From positions 124,001 through 188,000 of the forward strand of contig JAEWMJ010000057.1 in the NCBI GenBank assembly GCA_023393165.1: DNA of 64,000 nt. Direction: 5' to 3'. This document shows, piece after piece, positions 16,086-25,830 of this stretch; position 1 is the first letter of the stretch, and each line of letters opens with the position of its first letter. The stretch is from Bacillota bacterium (GTDB lineage: Bacteria; Bacillota; Clostridia; Christensenellales; Christensenellaceae). The position numbers and the translations under genes were made by a program. A model generated the notes under the pieces. The model was not told where the DNA came from. It was given only the letters and a program-made list of their open reading frames with translations, and did no database searches.

Positions 16086-17612
16086 TCAGAGTTTAATTTT
16101 GTTGAATGTTTTCAGTGAATCATATAGATGCGTGTACTTTTGAAACGTAGATTCATACCCTTCCGTCTGCGAAGTATCAGGGGCGTAGACTCGATCTATT
16201 TTAACGCAAGCTTTTACCGCCGCTCCACAGCTGTAGTAGATACCTTTGCTGCACATCGCGATAATGGCTGCGCCCAGACAGGCTGCATCCTTTTCTTTCA
16301 ATGTAGAAACTGTGCGATTGAGAATATTCGCTTTCAGTTGCATCCAATATGAAGACTTTGAAACTCCGCCTACTACTCTCATTTCCTTGAAATTAAAGCC
16401 CATACTTTCGTAAAAAAGCATGTTGATTTTAAACTCATAAGTTAAAGAATCCATTATTGCTTTGACGATATCGTGCCGGGTACTATCAAACGTCAATCCA
16501 ACGATTGCACCCTTTGAGTCTAGATCATTCCATGGCGGCCCGCTGCCGATAAAGTGTGGAAGCACCATTACACTACTGGGCTTATCCACAACGTGCTCGG
16601 TCATCACATCGTAAACATTCATGCCCCGCCTTACCGCTTCATCAACTTCCGGAAAAGAGAAATTGTTTTTAAACCATTTCAGCAACAACCCTCCAACCTG
16701 ACTTGAGGACATCAGAAAGTAAGCATCGGGCATTGTATATGTATAGCAGGAGACACCGGAACTCAAGGCAATTTCATCAGTCACTTTACGCTTGGACATC
16801 ACGCCGATACCTTCAATCGTTCCGTGAGAATCCATGCCTATGGTTTCATCTACAAGCCCCGCGCCGAGAGCTGCACAAGTCTGGTCTTGCCCGCCCGCTA
16901 TAAGTTCAACTTTATCTGTCAACCCAAGTTCTTGTGCTATTCGGCTGCTAATACGGCCGACTACCTGGCCAGGGTAAGATGCCTTGCAAAAGAAACTGCT
17001 ATCCAATCCCGCAGCCTTCAATAGCATATCTGACCATCGTTTGTTTTCAATATCAAAAGCCATTGTTCGTCCGGCCTGAGGAAAGTCAATATAGCCTTCC
17101 TCAGCTCCCAGACCTTTCATGATATATTCCGTAAAAGTCACGTATTTATAAGTATGTTCTAACAACTCCGGCTCATTTTTCCGAATCCACATAATAGTCG
17201 GTAAAGATGCCATAGGATGCGGTACGAAGCCTGTGATATTATATATTTCTTGTGCTGGGATGAGCTCTGTAAGTTCCTTTGTCTCCAGACTGGCACGATA
17301 ATCCATACCCAAAATGGCATTACGGAGGGGACGATAGTTCCTATCCACAGGCATGATTTCTTCGCCAAGCACAGACGTGCTCAGTGCCACGATCTCCTCA
17401 GTTCTTATACCGTTTTCCTTCGCACGGTGAACCGATTCCCTCAAAACATGCTTCACCGAGTCTAATACTAATACAGGATCCTGCTCGGCCCATACTGGTT
17501 TTCTACAAATAATATCAAACTCTTCGTAGTACTTCCCAAATGAATTTCCTGATTCATCAAAAACAGCAGCTTTACAGCCGGTAGTGCCAACATCTAAGCC
17601 AATAAAGTACAT
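16086..17612 (-). CDS. FGGY-family carbohydrate kinase (first of two)
   Basis: The protein has 508 residues. The N-terminal phosphate loop FIGLDVGTTGCKAAVFD and the second-domain segment IAGGQDQTCAALGAG are clear, as is the late MRVVGGVSKSSYWMQ motif that marks the FGGY C-domain. These enzymes phosphorylate ketoses or polyols with ATP. The gene lies 12 bp behind the aldolase and 12 bp ahead of the isomerase gene in transcript order. An isomerase-kinase-aldolase trio is the classic fucose/rhamnose/ribulose-1-phosphate logic. The exact substrate is unknown. Confidence 0.85.
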   Translation of the reverse strand: MYFIGLDVGTTGCKAAVFDESGNSFGKYYEEFDIICRKPVWAEQDPVLVLDSVKHVLRESVHRAKENGIRTEEIVALSTSVLGEEIMPVDRNYRPLRNAILGMDYRASLETKELTELIPAQEIYNITGFVPHPMASLPTIMWIRKNEPELLEHTYKYVTFTEYIMKGLGAEEGYIDFPQAGRTMAFDIENKRWSDMLLKAAGLDSSFFCKASYPGQVVGRISSRIAQELGLTDKVELIAGGQDQTCAALGAGLVDETIGMDSHGTIEGIGVMSKRKVTDEIALSSGVSCYTYTMPDAYFLMSSSQVGGLLLKWFKNNFSFPEVDEAVRRGMNVYDVMTEHVVDKPSSVMVLPHFIGSGPPWNDLDSKGAIVGLTFDSTRHDIVKAIMDSLTYEFKINMLFYESMGFNFKEMRVVGGVSKSSYWMQLKANILNRTVSTLKEKDAACLGAAIIAMCSKGIYYSCGAAVKACVKIDRVYAPDTSQTEGYESTFQKYTHLYDSLKTFNKIKL

Positions 17613-17624
17613 AAGTTTACTCCG

Positions 17625-18302
17625 TTACACATTTTTCTTACTTGCGTTTAATATCTCCTGTACGCCCGCGACTTCTTCGGAAGTCATCTTATATGCACCA
17701 CCAAGCATATTCGTGACAAGAATGGCCGTTCCAACAGCTTCCAGACATTCAAGCTTATAGCATGCATCCAGGATATCAACCGACGAGAAGCACAATGCGC
17801 CATGTCCTTTCAGAATGAGAGCCCTGACATCGGGATTTTTGACGATTGATTTGCGTACTACCGCCGGAACTTGTTCGGTAGTAGGCACTGAAAAATCTGT
17901 AACTTCGATTCCGCCAATATCCAGCATAGCCTCCGGCATACAAAAATCATCAAAGTTATAGTTTGACATCGCGAATCCGGTTATTATCTTGGGGTGACTG
18001 TGCACGATTGCCTTAATCTCTGGCATCGAACGATAAACCTCAAGGTGCATACGAATGTCCAAGGCCGGTTTCAGACCCCTTAGGAGATTACCATCTTTAT
18101 CTATAAGACTGATTTGATCTGTATCAATCTCAGATTTATCAAATCCCGAAGCTGTCAAAAGAATATGGTTTTCATCAATACGAACACTATAATTACCGCC
18201 TTTACCGATAAGAAGGCCTTTGTCAGCCAACCGTTTGCCAACTGCCAGCATATCATTTTTTGTCTGTAAAATCGCTTGTTCAAAAATAAAATCATTATAC
18301 AT
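17625..18302 (-). CDS. Class II aldolase/adducin family (FucA-like)
   Basis: The protein has 225 residues. Zinc ligands are visible as HSHP in KAIVHSHPKII and the later His in ILKGHGALCF. The GKGGNYSVR and LLTASGFDK segments form the phosphate site. In FucA the catalytic acid is Glu73 in a SSE motif; here the aligned position reads Asp (PALDIRMH). Class II aldolases of this family cleave ketose-1-phosphates to DHAP and an aldehyde, or act as epimerases or decarboxylases. The Glu-to-Asp change leaves the reaction open, though the neighbours favour aldol cleavage. Confidence 0.82.
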   Translation of the reverse strand: MYNDFIFEQAILQTKNDMLAVGKRLADKGLLIGKGGNYSVRIDENHILLTASGFDKSEIDTDQISLIDKDGNLLRGLKPALDIRMHLEVYRSMPEIKAIVHSHPKIITGFAMSNYNFDDFCMPEAMLDIGGIEVTDFSVPTTEQVPAVVRKSIVKNPDVRALILKGHGALCFSSVDILDACYKLECLEAVGTAILVTNMLGGAYKMTSEEVAGVQEILNASKKNV

Positions 18303-18313
18303 CGTTTTTCTCC

Positions 18314-18931
18314 TTAATTGCTTTTGATGTCACGTAGTGCTTCGAATATTAAAACGCCCACCACAGAGCCACCATCCAATGTGCCAATACTTTTATCACC
18401 ATAATAAGCTGCGCGTCCCCAAACAGCTTTCATTTTCTTTGTGTTCTCACTGCCGTCCCTTGCGGCGTCAGCCGCCAATACAAATGCAGTAGATGGGTCA
18501 CCAGAGCTAGCTTTGAGAGCCTCGATCCCTGGGGAAAGTGAATCGAGAATCGTCTTCTCGCCCGGTTTGGATCCGGCTTTACTCATTACATTCTCCAAAC
18601 CCAATTGCATCGCTTCTGAAAGATTCTCTAAGTTACACTCTGTTTTGCCCATCAAGGCTTTCGCCATACCTTTAAATGCAAAGGCGATAATGGTTCCCAG
18701 CGAGCTGGGGGCTGCCTCATTAAAAGCGTTTCCGCACCTGTTTAGAACTTTTCCCAAATCGGTTTCTTGGTTGTCGTTCAAGTATTGTAAAACGGCATGA
18801 AAACCATCGCTCATGGAAATACCCAAATCGCCGTCGCCATTTTGCTGATCCAAAGAAACCAAATAGTCTTTGTTTTCATCTATTCTTGCAGAGATGGCAA
18901 GAATTGCTTTCGTTAACTCTTTCGTTGTCAT
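18314..18931 (-). CDS. dhaL: DhaL-type kinase subunit (nucleotide-binding)
   Basis: The protein has 205 residues. The three-aspartate Mg-nucleotide motif is present (NGDGDLGISMSDGF), as are the ADP-loop GEKTILDSLSP and the C-terminal GRAAYYGDKSIGTLDGGS. It pairs with the DhaK-like gene nine bases upstream. In the PTS-dependent enzyme DhaL holds ADP that is rephosphorylated by DhaM; no dhaM is in this window. Two-gene, ATP-using DhaK-DhaL-type kinases acting on L- or D-erythrulose are known from polyol clusters, which fits the TpiA/RpiB-like neighbours. Confidence 0.9.
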   Translation of the reverse strand: MTTKELTKAILAISARIDENKDYLVSLDQQNGDGDLGISMSDGFHAVLQYLNDNQETDLGKVLNRCGNAFNEAAPSSLGTIIAFAFKGMAKALMGKTECNLENLSEAMQLGLENVMSKAGSKPGEKTILDSLSPGIEALKASSGDPSTAFVLAADAARDGSENTKKMKAVWGRAAYYGDKSIGTLDGGSVVGVLIFEALRDIKSN

Positions 18932-18940
18932 AAAGTTCTC

Positions 18941-19948
18941 CTATTTATTTGTATTTGTATAAAATGGTGTACTTGCTGGTGCAGAGAGTAATTCCTTTAG
19001 TTCAGCATCCAGCTTAAATATCGTAATTGACAGGCCGGCCATTTCCATGGATGTCGCATATTCTCCGATATGCGGCATGAATACTTTTACTCCAATTTCC
19101 TTTAAAAATGAGGCTACACGTCGATAAACAATGAGCTGTTCCTCTAGTGGCGTTCCACCTAAGCCATTGATCATAACGGAAACCTCTTCATCCTTTTTCA
19201 GCGGCATATCATCAAGGAGTTTCTGCATTACAGTATCCGCTATCTGATCTGCCGTCATTATTTTGCTTACGCTAATACCTTTTTCGCCATGGATTCCCAT
19301 TCCAATTTCTATTTCATCATCTTCTATAGTAAAGGTAGGCTTACCGGCTTCAGGGACTATACAAGGAGAAAGTGCAACCCCCATGGTGCGAATATTCGCC
19401 AATGCTTTTTCAGCGACGACAGCCACATTGTCCAAACTTCTCATCTGGTCGGCTGCGGCTCCCGCGCATTTAAAAGCATATATCAATCCCGCTACGCCCC
19501 GTCGTTTCTCTGCGGTTTCTTTTGGGCTTGAGGCTACGTCATCACAGGCCAGGACCGACTTGCAGCGAATGCCGTCGAGCTCACAGTCCTCTATCGCCTG
19601 GTTGAAATTCATTTTATCGCCGCCATAATTGCCATACAGGCACAAAACACCAGCACCACGATTTACAGCGCGTATCGCGTCCGCCATTTTTGTATAAGCC
19701 GGAGATGCAAACACATTACCAACAGCGCAAGCATCCACCATTCCGGCGCCAACATAACCTAAAAACACAGGCAAATGTCCGGAGCCTCCTGCGGTTACGA
19801 TCCCTACCTTTCCATCTTTCGCCGGATAACTGGATATGAGTATCCTCTTATCCCCATTTAAAAGATGAACTTTATCACCAAATGCAGCTATGATGCCCTC
19901 CATGGTTTCATCCACAAAATTTGTTGCCTGATTTATAATTTTTTTCAC
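18941..19948 (-). CDS. dhaK: DhaK-type kinase subunit (ketose-binding)
   Basis: The protein has 335 residues. The substrate-binding GGSGHLPVFLGYVGAGM segment and the His that forms the covalent hemiaminal with the ketone (GMGIHGEKGI, about residue 220) are both present, together with the NGLGGTPLEEQL segment. It acts with the downstream dhaL product to phosphorylate dihydroxyacetone or a short ketose such as erythrulose. It is the fifth gene from the downstream end of the aldolase-kinase block and tightly spaced on both sides. Confidence 0.9.
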   Translation of the reverse strand: MKKIINQATNFVDETMEGIIAAFGDKVHLLNGDKRILISSYPAKDGKVGIVTAGGSGHLPVFLGYVGAGMVDACAVGNVFASPAYTKMADAIRAVNRGAGVLCLYGNYGGDKMNFNQAIEDCELDGIRCKSVLACDDVASSPKETAEKRRGVAGLIYAFKCAGAAADQMRSLDNVAVVAEKALANIRTMGVALSPCIVPEAGKPTFTIEDDEIEIGMGIHGEKGISVSKIMTADQIADTVMQKLLDDMPLKKDEEVSVMINGLGGTPLEEQLIVYRRVASFLKEIGVKVFMPHIGEYATSMEMAGLSITIFKLDAELKELLSAPASTPFYTNTNK

Positions 19949-19959
19949 TGCAAACTCCT

Positions 19960-21501
19960 TTAGTTTTTATACTTCTCTTCAAATTGCTTTAAGTCAACGA
20001 AAAATGCCTTCGAAGTAGCGTATATTTTTTTATAAATATCGTATAAATCGTCATACAAAGCTTTTTTATCCGGATTCGGTTCAAACACGGACTCGATCTG
20101 AACGTTTCTATACATATTCTCCGTCTCATCAAAATGGTTCATTGCATTAAAAGCAAGAATAGCCACGCTCAGTGCACCGCAGACAGAATAATTACGTACG
20201 CGACAGACCTGTGTTTGAAAAACATCCGCAAATATCTGGCACCAAAAACTGCTGTGAGCGCCTCCGCCGGAAATATGAATGCGCTTCACAGGCCCGCCCA
20301 CATGTTCCAGCTGAACGCAGACATCCCTCATACCCAGCGTTATTCCTTCAAGCAACGAGCGATACATATGTTTTTTGGTATGAACCGGTTTTAGTCCAAT
20401 CATTATGCCTTTTGCAAACGGATCGTCCACCGGATTACGCTGCCCCATCAAGGTAGGATAAAAAACAAGTCCGTCGCAACCGCTAGCAACCGTAGCCGCT
20501 TCCTTTTCCATCTGTATATAAACATCTGTAGGACTTTGTTGAGCTTTTGCCTGATACAAATTGTTTTTAAACCAGTCGACCGAAGCGCCCACGCTCATTA
20601 ATCCCGCATAAGCCACCCACTGATTCCGGATTCCACTGCAGTATATCTGGAGCTTTGCATCCTCGTTTTTCTTAAACGTCTTCAATGACGTGGAAATCAA
20701 ACCGCCGGTGCCAAGAATGATACTGTATATTCCCTCGTCAACTGCGCCGGTACCCAGCGTCTGCATGATGGCATCGCCGCCCCCAGCAACTACCAAGGCG
20801 TCCTTGTCGATACCAAGATACTCTGCTATTTCCGGCAGCACCTTGCCAACGATTTGATCGGAGAAATATACCTGTGGTAATATTGATTCAGGAATGCCTA
20901 TAAGCTTTAGAAGCTCTTTATTCCAACTATGATTTTTCACATCATAAACGCCATATCCACTTGCATCCGATTCATCGGTGGCGGCAACCCCCGTCAAAAC
21001 CATGCGGAGAAAGTCCTTAGGGTTTACTACCGTTCTGACATGAGTAAATAGTTCCGGCTCGTTCTCCATCATCCATAAAATCTTGCCACTGGTACAGGAT
21101 GGGACCATTTTATTATTTGTAAACCTAAGCAAGCCAGCTTTCCCACCTACTTTTGCATATATTGCATCAATTTGTTTTTCATTTCGGAAATCAACGCAGC
21201 TAATAACCGGACGTATAGTTTCAAGATTATTGTCTAACGCTACCAAACCATGCATCTGTCCTGTAAACCCCAAAGCAACCACCCGATAATCCGGCCCCAT
21301 TTTCTCAGTGAGCTTCTTTATGCATTCCATGCCCGCATTCTTCAACACCTGTTCAGATTGATCATATTTGCCATATCCCGTGTAAATAATCGTACCTTCA
21401 TAGCGGACGTAATTAGTCTCAATTGTCTCAAGCTCCCCGTTGATTGCTATCGCTTTACAGTTGGATGATCCAACGTCAATTCCAAGATATACATCTTTCA
21501 T
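19960..21501 (-). CDS. FGGY-family carbohydrate kinase, xylulokinase-like (second of two)
   Basis: The protein has 513 residues. It has YLGIDVGSSNCKAIAI at the start, the xylulokinase-like FTGQMHGLVALD, then VVAGGGDAIMQTLGTG and the C-domain IHISGGGAHSSFWCQI. These match XylB-type kinases more closely than the first kinase of the operon does. Two divergent FGGY kinases in one operon suggest either two substrates or a kinase acting early on the free sugar and another on a rearranged ketose. It follows the TIM-barrel epimerase by about 70 bp. Confidence 0.87.
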   Translation of the reverse strand: MKDVYLGIDVGSSNCKAIAINGELETIETNYVRYEGTIIYTGYGKYDQSEQVLKNAGMECIKKLTEKMGPDYRVVALGFTGQMHGLVALDNNLETIRPVISCVDFRNEKQIDAIYAKVGGKAGLLRFTNNKMVPSCTSGKILWMMENEPELFTHVRTVVNPKDFLRMVLTGVAATDESDASGYGVYDVKNHSWNKELLKLIGIPESILPQVYFSDQIVGKVLPEIAEYLGIDKDALVVAGGGDAIMQTLGTGAVDEGIYSIILGTGGLISTSLKTFKKNEDAKLQIYCSGIRNQWVAYAGLMSVGASVDWFKNNLYQAKAQQSPTDVYIQMEKEAATVASGCDGLVFYPTLMGQRNPVDDPFAKGIMIGLKPVHTKKHMYRSLLEGITLGMRDVCVQLEHVGGPVKRIHISGGGAHSSFWCQIFADVFQTQVCRVRNYSVCGALSVAILAFNAMNHFDETENMYRNVQIESVFEPNPDKKALYDDLYDIYKKIYATSKAFFVDLKQFEEKYKN

Positions 21502-21568
21502 TTGATCATTCCCGTTATTTTTGGTTAATTATTCTTGCAAATACACATTATTGCATACAATAGGCGGA

Positions 21569-22396
21569 TTATTGTAATTTCAGTTCATTACATGCATACT
21601 CCACACTCAGTCTGACGCATTCTTCCTCGTAAGCGCACGTTTCCTTGTAATCCTCAAAGCGGTCGATATACAGCTCAAGAAAGATGTTTCCGTCGTAACC
21701 GTTTTCCTTCAAAATTTTCAACATAAGATTAAAATCGACATAACCTTGCCCAAGCGGGACGCCTGTGATAATGTCCCCACGGTTATTTAATTTGACAACA
21801 TAATCCTTGAAATGCACAGACTTGGCATATGGAGCTAAGGTACGCACAACTTCTTCAGTAGGTGTTATGAAGCAGGTTGAATTACATGTATCCACAGCGC
21901 ACCCGAAGAACGGGTCATTTACTCCGTCAATAATCGCCTTGACTTCGTATATATCGTTAAGTTTACCGTTTTCAATGGCGACTTGAATACCATATTCGTG
22001 AGCAATGGTCATCAAGGATCCAATTGTTTCTATACCATTTTGAACTTGTTTCTGAATGCTCTTTTCATCGGCATTGCGATCCATATCCCAGCCAATTCTG
22101 ATCACCTTGGATCCAAGAAACCGGGAGACTTCCAACATTCGCTTAAAGTAGTAAAAGTCAGTTCCGCGTGAGCCTGTCTCTGCTTCTATACCTTCTTTAT
22201 TTAGGCGATCCTTAATCACCGTAAGCTGTGATTCTGTAAACTCATGCAGGGGAATGTTGTTACACAACAAAACAGACTTTATATTATAATGGACACAGCG
22301 ATCTATCAATTGATCAACGGTCATAGGCTTCTCCGGCCTGTAATAAGGCCTTCCCATAGACCATCTATAAGCAAACGAACCAATACCTAATTTCAT
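21569..22396 (-). CDS. TIM-barrel sugar (phosphate) isomerase/epimerase
   Basis: The protein has 275 residues of the xylose-isomerase-like TIM-barrel superfamily. The four metal ligands are visible in order: Glu in QVAIENGK, Asp in CAVDTCNS, His in KSVHFKDY and Glu in IFLELYID. Members include D-tagatose 3-epimerase, hydroxypyruvate isomerase and several sugar isomerases. In this operon it probably epimerises or isomerises a ketose between transport and phosphorylation. A GAAAUAAG-like leader and ATG at 22396 follow the ABC permease gene. Confidence 0.8.
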   Translation of the reverse strand: MKLGIGSFAYRWSMGRPYYRPEKPMTVDQLIDRCVHYNIKSVLLCNNIPLHEFTESQLTVIKDRLNKEGIEAETGSRGTDFYYFKRMLEVSRFLGSKVIRIGWDMDRNADEKSIQKQVQNGIETIGSLMTIAHEYGIQVAIENGKLNDIYEVKAIIDGVNDPFFGCAVDTCNSTCFITPTEEVVRTLAPYAKSVHFKDYVVKLNNRGDIITGVPLGQGYVDFNLMLKILKENGYDGNIFLELYIDRFEDYKETCAYEEECVRLSVEYACNELKLQ

Positions 22397-22442
22397 AATA
22401 ATTATTTCCTTTTTTATCTTATTTCTATTGCAAAATTAATAC

Positions 22443-23489
22443 CTACATCCTAAAGCGCTTCTTCTCAATAAAGCCAAGAAGCGTCATCGTGAAGACTATT
22501 ACGATACCATATGCGATTTGCTGTATCGAAAGGCTAAAACCAAGGAATGTCATTGCATTCATAAGGAATATGATAGACAGTATACCGAGTCCGGCTTGAA
22601 GCATATTTCCATAACCGCCACTTTGGCTGATGCCGCCAATGGTAACCGCCGCAACCATCGGCAACAGAAAATTACCGCCCATAGCTGGATTTACAGCACC
22701 CATGGACATGATAACGAATATTCCTGCAATGCCTGAAAATAAGCCAGAAATTAAATAAACTAAAATATATATCTTTTGAACCGGAATGCCTGCATGGCGC
22801 GCGCCTTCCGGATTGCTGCCCGTCAGGATAATTTGTCTACCAAACGTTGTTTTAACCAAAACGACGGCCATGACAATTAATAGAATTATCGGAATGATTG
22901 CAGCATAGGGCACAATTGTTTTTCCGAAGTAGATGCCGGTCAAAGTAGAAAGTTTTGCAAGCTCCCTTGGAGCTCCGGAAACCGTATAACCATTAGTCAG
23001 CACTAAACATAGGCCATTCGCCAAAAGTTGGGTCGCCAATGTTATAATAAACGGTGCAATTTTGAACTTTGCGATCACAAAACCATTAAGTAATCCAAAT
23101 GCACAACCAATTACACAAGCTACGACTACTCCAATTAGAATAACAATCCAGGGATTCATGCCAAGCTGGTCGTTCGACAACGCAGCCATGGCCTTTGTTG
23201 ATACAATTGCCGAAAATGAGATTACATATCCGACGCTTAAATCAATGCCACAATTTCCTGAAAGAAACACAAAGGCTAGTCCAATCGACCCCACTATAAA
23301 ATATGAATTGGATGTGAATATCGATATGATATTTGAAGGTGTATAGAAGTCTCGGTTAAGAAAGTACATGACGATGCAGATAGCCAGCAGCATATATACC
23401 ACCGGATAGTCAAGTGAAAACTTATTAAAGCCTGTCCTTACTATAGTTTTGTATCCACTTATTTCTGACTTATTCATTATTGGCTCCAT
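22443..23489 (-). CDS. Ribose-type ABC transporter permease
   Basis: The protein has about 344-348 residues with eight to ten predicted membrane helices and the RbsC-type segments FLSGNCGIDLSVG and LTGSNPEGARHAGIPVQ (the EAA-like loop that docks on the ATPase). It works with the lipoprotein and ATPase encoded nearby. The second permease gene of the system is at 24804-25811, so the channel is probably a heterodimer. ATG 23489 or the in-frame ATG 23477 (with GGAG six bases upstream) may be the start. Confidence 0.9.
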   Translation of the reverse strand: MEPIMNKSEISGYKTIVRTGFNKFSLDYPVVYMLLAICIVMYFLNRDFYTPSNIISIFTSNSYFIVGSIGLAFVFLSGNCGIDLSVGYVISFSAIVSTKAMAALSNDQLGMNPWIVILIGVVVACVIGCAFGLLNGFVIAKFKIAPFIITLATQLLANGLCLVLTNGYTVSGAPRELAKLSTLTGIYFGKTIVPYAAIIPIILLIVMAVVLVKTTFGRQIILTGSNPEGARHAGIPVQKIYILVYLISGLFSGIAGIFVIMSMGAVNPAMGGNFLLPMVAAVTIGGISQSGGYGNMLQAGLGILSIIFLMNAMTFLGFSLSIQQIAYGIVIVFTMTLLGFIEKKRFRM

Positions 23490-23645
23490 AGCACAGTGAC
23501 CTTTCGTATATATTCTCTCGGCTCAAATACTCAGCGTATTTGTTTCAGTGGTGCGGGCTGCACTATATCTGCCCGCACCACTTACTTCATTTCTGCGAAA
23601 TATTACAATTGTTCAAACACTAAATTTTTGCAGAGTATTAAATAA

Positions 23646-24743
23646 TTATTTGCTCATCAGATCAGCATACTTGATTGACCAAATTTGATCAGACTTTGCT
23701 TTCAATTCATCCGGTCCCACACCGAAGGTAGGCATGTAGAAGACATCACTCTGAAGCGTTCCGCCGGTCATCAACGTCATAGCAGCGTCATAGAGTGCTT
23801 TGCCTGCGCTATCCGCCGGAATAACGAAGAGCTTATCGGTGTAACCTTGCTCCATATAGGATACCGACGGTGGTTCACCAGAGAGAGAAGTGTAGTATAC
23901 ATGTCCCGGTTCTCCACGCTTAAACAGCAGGCCGGCCTCTTTCAGAGCCTGAAAACAAGAACCGTCCATGTGGGATGATACGTTTGCAACTGCCCAAGGT
24001 TTCTCAACCTGCAAAGCATTCTGCATATTGGACAAGGCTTGGTCGACTTTCCAATCGGTCATAATCTCGGTAATCTTCAAATTGGTATGACCGGAATTTT
24101 TAATCGTATCTTCAAAGCCCTGGCGACGTGCGATACCATTCGGGTCCGCCAGTGAACCAACGGTCAGGAAGATAGTATGATCTTTACCATCATCCACAGA
24201 AAGCAAGTATTCTGCCAGCTGTTTTGCATCGCTGTAAGAATCGTACATGGCAGTGAATTTTACATCGGGATGATCCACCTTACGGTCGTAGTTGAGAATT
24301 GGAATGCCCGCTGCCTGAGCGTAATCATAAGCAGTTTGAATAGCATCCTTATCAATTGCGCAGCAAACGATGACATTAACTTTCTGATCAACCAAAGACT
24401 TTAACTGGTTAGTCTGAGTCGCTGTATCGTCATTAGCGACCAGTTCAGTGATGTCCACATTGCCCGCTGCCTCAGCCGCATCATAAAGACCCATAAGTTC
24501 GATCTTACGGAATACCGTAACAGCGGTGTCTGTTGAAATTCCTATTTTGTAACGAATGGCTCCTGCCGCTCCCTGAGAAGCCGCAGGCGAAGATTCTGCA
24601 GGTGCCGCAGATGAAGCTGCAGGTGCCGCGGATGTAGCTTCGGGTGCTGCGGATGGAGTTGTAGGCTGTGTTGCACATCCCGCCAATGCAACAGCAACCA
24701 TGGCTACAACTAGAATCGCAGCAATTAAGGTTTTCTTGAACAT
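23646..24743 (-). CDS. Periplasmic-binding-protein-like sugar-binding lipoprotein
   Basis: The protein has 365 residues. The signal peptide ends in a lipobox (VALAGC, lipidated Cys at residue 23) followed by a long Ala/Ser/Pro-rich linker (about 24-60) typical of Gram-positive surface lipoproteins. The type I sugar-binding fold starts at about residue 64 (YKIGISTDTAVTVFRK) and includes the hinge segment ICCAIDKDAIQTAYDYAQA. It delivers the sugar to the two permeases and ATPase encoded next to it. It is preceded by a strong AAGGAGG site. Confidence 0.9.
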   Translation of the reverse strand: MFKKTLIAAILVVAMVAVALAGCATQPTTPSAAPEATSAAPAASSAAPAESSPAASQGAAGAIRYKIGISTDTAVTVFRKIELMGLYDAAEAAGNVDITELVANDDTATQTNQLKSLVDQKVNVIVCCAIDKDAIQTAYDYAQAAGIPILNYDRKVDHPDVKFTAMYDSYSDAKQLAEYLLSVDDGKDHTIFLTVGSLADPNGIARRQGFEDTIKNSGHTNLKITEIMTDWKVDQALSNMQNALQVEKPWAVANVSSHMDGSCFQALKEAGLLFKRGEPGHVYYTSLSGEPPSVSYMEQGYTDKLFVIPADSAGKALYDAAMTLMTGGTLQSDVFYMPTFGVGPDELKAKSDQIWSIKYADLMSK

Positions 24744-24803
24744 GTTTTTTCCTCCTTTAATAAGCTTATTTTATATTTCACGGCAAGCCGTGTAATATAC
24801 AAA

Positions 24804-25811
24804 CTAATGAATCTGCAGTATACGACGTTTCCTTTCATTGACCATAGCAGCTTGTGAGCGGGAAGATGTAACAGCATCAATGGTAATTACGGCCAGCATG
24901 ATAATGGCTCTTGCAAACATCTGATAATAGCTGGAGATTTGGAGCATCGTCATGGCGTTTTCCACAAGATACAGGAATAAGCATCCTAATACCGCCCCGA
25001 TCACGGAGGATTTCCCTCCGCTCATCTTCGTGCCCCCCAACACAACGGCAGTAATAACGGTAAATTCGTAACCCTGGGCGGAATTAGGAGCAATGGAGCC
25101 TATGCGTCCAGCATAAACGATACCGCCGACTGCAGCACAGATACCGCAAATGACATATGCCCCAATACGAATACGTGTAACGTTTATTCCCGAATAAATT
25201 GCAGAGTTTCTACTTCCTCCAACGGCCAATACATAGCGGCCAAATCTTGTATATCGAAGCACACAAAAGCCGATTACGGTTATCAGTATCATCAATAAAG
25301 CGGGGGTTGGAACTATGTCAAAAATTTTCGTATTTCCGATCACCCGCATAGGGTCGGGGACAAATTTCTGTGAATTATCCAATAATAAGAAGGCACCTCC
25401 ACTTAAAATTGACATACTGGCAAGCGTTGCAATCATATCAGGGAAGTTTAGAACGCTCGCCATAAAGCCATTAAGAAAGCCGATCAGGCAACCGGTTGCT
25501 AATGCAATCAAAAACACAACCGGCACGGGAAAAAACTGAGACAGTTTATACATCAGCGCCATCGTAAAAAGCGCATTCATGCCAACAGATATATCAATGC
25601 CACCGGTCGAAATCACAAATGTCATGCCAACGGCCATAATTCCATAAAGGCTACACTGGCCGATGATATTCATCAGATTTGTAACCTGAAGGAATGCCGG
25701 CTGGAATAAAGCAAGGATAGAAAACAACAGAATAATGCCAATCAAGACGGCTGCCCATTGCTGATTTTGCAGGTTTTTTATCGGATTTTTCTTATAGATT
25801 TCTTTTTCCAT
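24804..25811 (-). CDS. Ribose-type ABC transporter permease (second)
   Basis: The protein has about 335 residues from ATG 25811, which has CTGGAGG upstream. A longer frame reaching 25955 would overlap the ATPase gene by 125 bases and is rejected. It has eight or more membrane helices with the RbsC-type VISTGGIDISVGM and ILAVGGSRNSAIYSGI-like segments. It starts 19 bp after the ATPase stop. Together with the other permease it probably forms a heterodimeric sugar channel. Confidence 0.9.
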   Translation of the reverse strand: MEKEIYKKNPIKNLQNQQWAAVLIGIILLFSILALFQPAFLQVTNLMNIIGQCSLYGIMAVGMTFVISTGGIDISVGMNALFTMALMYKLSQFFPVPVVFLIALATGCLIGFLNGFMASVLNFPDMIATLASMSILSGGAFLLLDNSQKFVPDPMRVIGNTKIFDIVPTPALLMILITVIGFCVLRYTRFGRYVLAVGGSRNSAIYSGINVTRIRIGAYVICGICAAVGGIVYAGRIGSIAPNSAQGYEFTVITAVVLGGTKMSGGKSSVIGAVLGCLFLYLVENAMTMLQISSYYQMFARAIIMLAVITIDAVTSSRSQAAMVNERKRRILQIH

Positions 25812-25830
25812 GAATTTTTTCCTCCAGTAA

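Noticed and set aside
14628..18302. Naming the isomerase-kinase-aldolase trio as the L-fucose pathway
   Set aside because: Families fit, but the aldolase lacks the usual catalytic Glu, two kinases and DhaKL are unexplained, and no lactaldehyde-handling gene is present.
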